Part shown: positions 62,617 through 64,000 of the stretch, in pieces
How positions within the stretch are numbered: position 1 is the stretch's first letter
Layout of the letters: every line of letters begins with the position of its first letter
Assembly: GCA_002021875.1 (NCBI GenBank)
Contig: CP018627.1
Coordinates: forward strand, 310,001 to 374,000
From: Streptomyces hygroscopicus
GTDB lineage: Bacteria; Actinomycetota; Actinomycetes; Streptomycetales; Streptomycetaceae
Direction: 5' to 3'
DNA length: 64,000 nucleotides
The notes under the pieces: model-generated
The model's database searches: none
The model's input: the letters and a program-made list of their open reading frames with translations, nothing else
Told to the model about the DNA's origin: nothing
Translations under genes and position numbers: made by a program

Positions 62617-63630
62617 ATGCCCACCCCCCTCCCCCTCATCGCCGTCACCATGGGCGACGGTGCCGGCATCGGCCCCGAGGTCGTCGTCGCGGCCCTGCTC
62701 GACGACGCCGTCCTGACCCGCTGCCGCCCCGTCGTCATCGGCGACGCGCGGCGGCTGCGCGAGGCCGCCCGCATCCTCGGCCTGGACTGTGAGATCGCCG
62801 CCGTCGACCACCCGCGCGACGCGGACTTCACACCCGGCCGCGTCAACGTGGTCGACCTCGGCCTGCTCCCCGCCGACCTGCCCTGGGGCAAGCTGTCGCC
62901 GGTCGCGGGTGACGCCGCGTACGCGTACATCGAGCGCGCCGCCGAACTCGCCGTGGCGGGCGAGGCGCACGCCATCTGCACCGCACCTCTCAACAAGGAG
63001 GCCCTGCACGCCGCGGGCCACATCTACCCCGGCCACACCGAACTCCTCGCCCACCTGACCGGAACCGAGGAGGTCTCGATGATGCTCTCCACCGAGAAGG
63101 TGAAGGTCATCCACGTCACCACGCACATCGGCCTGATCGACGCCGTCAACCGCATCGAGCCGGGCCTCGTCGAGCGCACCGTGCGCCGCGGCCACGAGGC
63201 GATGGTCCGCGCCGGCACCCCTGCCCCCGTCATCGGTGTCTGCGGCATCAATCCGCACGCGGGCGAGAACGGCCTGTTCGGTTACGGCGAGGAGGACGAG
63301 AAGATCGTCCCGGCCCTTGAGAAGCTGCGCGCCGACGGCGTCGACGCCCGAGGTCCACTCCCCGCCGACACCGCCTTCTTCCTCGCTTCGCGCGGCGACT
63401 ACGACCTGATCGTGGCGATGTACCACGACCAAGGCCACGGCCCGGTCAAGGTCCTGGGCATCGAGGCGGGTGTCAACCTCACCGTGGGCCTGCCCGTCAT
63501 CCGCACCTCCGTCGACCACGGCACCGCATTCGACATCGCCGGAACGGGCACGGCGGAGGCCGGCAGCATGGTCGAGGCACTGCGCCAGGCAGCCGGGATG
63601 GCCACGGTGCCGACCGCCCCCACGGCCTGA
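62617..63630 (+). CDS. PdxA2-like 4-phospho-threonate/erythronate dehydrogenase
   Basis: NAD-dependent oxidative decarboxylase of 337 residues: IAVTMGDGAGIGPEVVVAAL at the start, ICTAPLNKEALHAAGHIYPG HTE, KVIHVTTHIGLIDAVNRI, IAMYHDQGHGPVKVLGIEAG-type metal ligands (here IVAMYHDQGHGPVKVLGIEA), and RTSVDHGTAFDIAG. Close to PdxA but next to a DUF1537 kinase, which marks the PdxA2 branch that converts 4-phosphothreonate or -erythronate to dihydroxyacetone phosphate. Start ATG at 62617 follows TAGGAG. Confidence 0.92.
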   Translation: MPTPLPLIAVTMGDGAGIGPEVVVAALLDDAVLTRCRPVVIGDARRLREAARILGLDCEIAAVDHPRDADFTPGRVNVVDLGLLPADLPWGKLSPVAGDAAYAYIERAAELAVAGEAHAICTAPLNKEALHAAGHIYPGHTELLAHLTGTEEVSMMLSTEKVKVIHVTTHIGLIDAVNRIEPGLVERTVRRGHEAMVRAGTPAPVIGVCGINPHAGENGLFGYGEEDEKIVPALEKLRADGVDARGPLPADTAFFLASRGDYDLIVAMYHDQGHGPVKVLGIEAGVNLTVGLPVIRTSVDHGTAFDIAGTGTAEAGSMVEALRQAAGMATVPTAPTA

Positions 63631-63643
63631 ACCGCCGCCCCCC

Positions 63644-63958
63644 GTGTGCCCGTACCTCACCCATCGCGACCCGGCGCTCTGGCCCGAACCCGAGCAGTTC
63701 GACCCCGAACGGTTCACCACCGCGGACGAGGACCGCCGCCCCTCCCGGCACGGCGAGTACTACCCGTTCGGCATCGGCGCCCGGGCCTGCCTGGGCGCGC
63801 AGTTCGCCATGCGCGAGATGACCGTCCTCCTGGAGCATCTGCTGCCCGCCTTCACCCCCTCCTTCCACGCCGTCCCGACATCGGCCGTCTTCGGGATCAC
63901 CGTCCGCCCCGACGGTCCGACACCCGCCACCATCACGCTCAATCCGGACGGCTCATAG
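63644..63958 (+). pseudogene. Cytochrome P450 C-terminal fragment
   Basis: About 104 residues only: YLTHRDPALWPEPEQFDPER F (meander) and YYPFGIGARACLGAQFAMRE with the haem-ligand Cys, then LEHLLPAFTPSF. The N-terminal three quarters, including the I helix and oxygen-binding Thr, are missing, and the fragment begins 13 nt after pdxA2-like, so a deletion joined them. Confidence 0.75.
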
Positions 63959-64000
63959 AGCACCATCCCCGCCGGCCTGACGCACCAGCTTCACGGGTCG

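Overview
The window is high-GC actinobacterial DNA and most likely comes from a Streptomyces accessory region or chromosome arm. This rests on G/C-rich third codon positions, frequent GTG starts, GGAG-type ribosome binding sites, long spurious antisense frames, and family content (GH38 mannosidases, LplABC-type sugar importers, SMI1, many TetR/MarR/GntR-controlled cassettes). I see no rRNA, tRNA, CRISPR array, intact prophage or intact insertion sequence.

Bases 1-15,000: a minus-strand catabolic operon (thuA-like, Gfo/Idh/MocA oxidoreductase, GH38 alpha-mannosidase, D-2-hydroxyacid dehydrogenase, two LplB/LplC-type permeases, Tat-type lipoprotein binding protein, DUF2264 protein, second GH38 cut by the window edge). 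Several genes overlap by 4 nt. A divergent secreted CBM35/beta-helix enzyme follows. The set fits uptake and breakdown of alpha-mannosyl glycans, possibly fungal wall material. Bases 15,000-25,100 are a decay zone: a broken heparinase II/III-like gene, a frameshifted S74 (tail-fibre chaperone type) protein, fragments of at least five transposases, and remnants of MMPL, HTH, alpha-fucosidase and AraC genes. Intact genes in it are SMI1/KNR4, a HIT protein, an epoxide-hydrolase-like protein, and a histidine-ammonia-lyase homologue that keeps the HAL active-site residues but lacks the Ala-Ser-Gly tripeptide from which the MIO cofactor forms.

Bases 25,000-29,100: TetR/MBL-fold divergent pair with two matching operators, a haloacetate-dehalogenase-like hydrolase, and an LLM oxidoreductase. 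Bases 29,300-35,400 are a potassium locus: intact kdpD, an intact APC-type transporter, kdpF with a 27-aa upstream membrane peptide, and a wrecked kdpA; kdpB, kdpC and kdpE are not seen. Direct repeats of TTGACG spaced by 11 bp lie upstream of kdpD and the transporter and resemble the architecture of KdpE boxes. Bases 36,000-40,100: a methyltransferase-ASCH-NUDIX fusion and a large zincin metalloprotease.

Bases 40,100-48,300: a GntR regulator and an operon for a polyamine-type ABC importer, a divergent M19 dipeptidase and an FAD/NAD(P)-binding protein. Bases 48,600-53,200: a MarR regulator and a flavin redox operon (two tandem LLM monooxygenases, F420-reductase-like protein, DoxX, NADPH:FMN reductase). 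Bases 53,300-56,600: a TetR regulator and an MBL-SnoaL-MBL operon with an operator between -35 and -10. Bases 56,700-63,630: a four-carbon acid-sugar locus (Nramp-fold transporter without the metal motif, hydroxyacid dehydrogenase, HpaI-type aldolase, aldo/keto reductase; divergently an OtnK/DUF1537 kinase and PdxA2-like dehydrogenase) around a shared operator. The window ends in a cytochrome P450 tail fragment.
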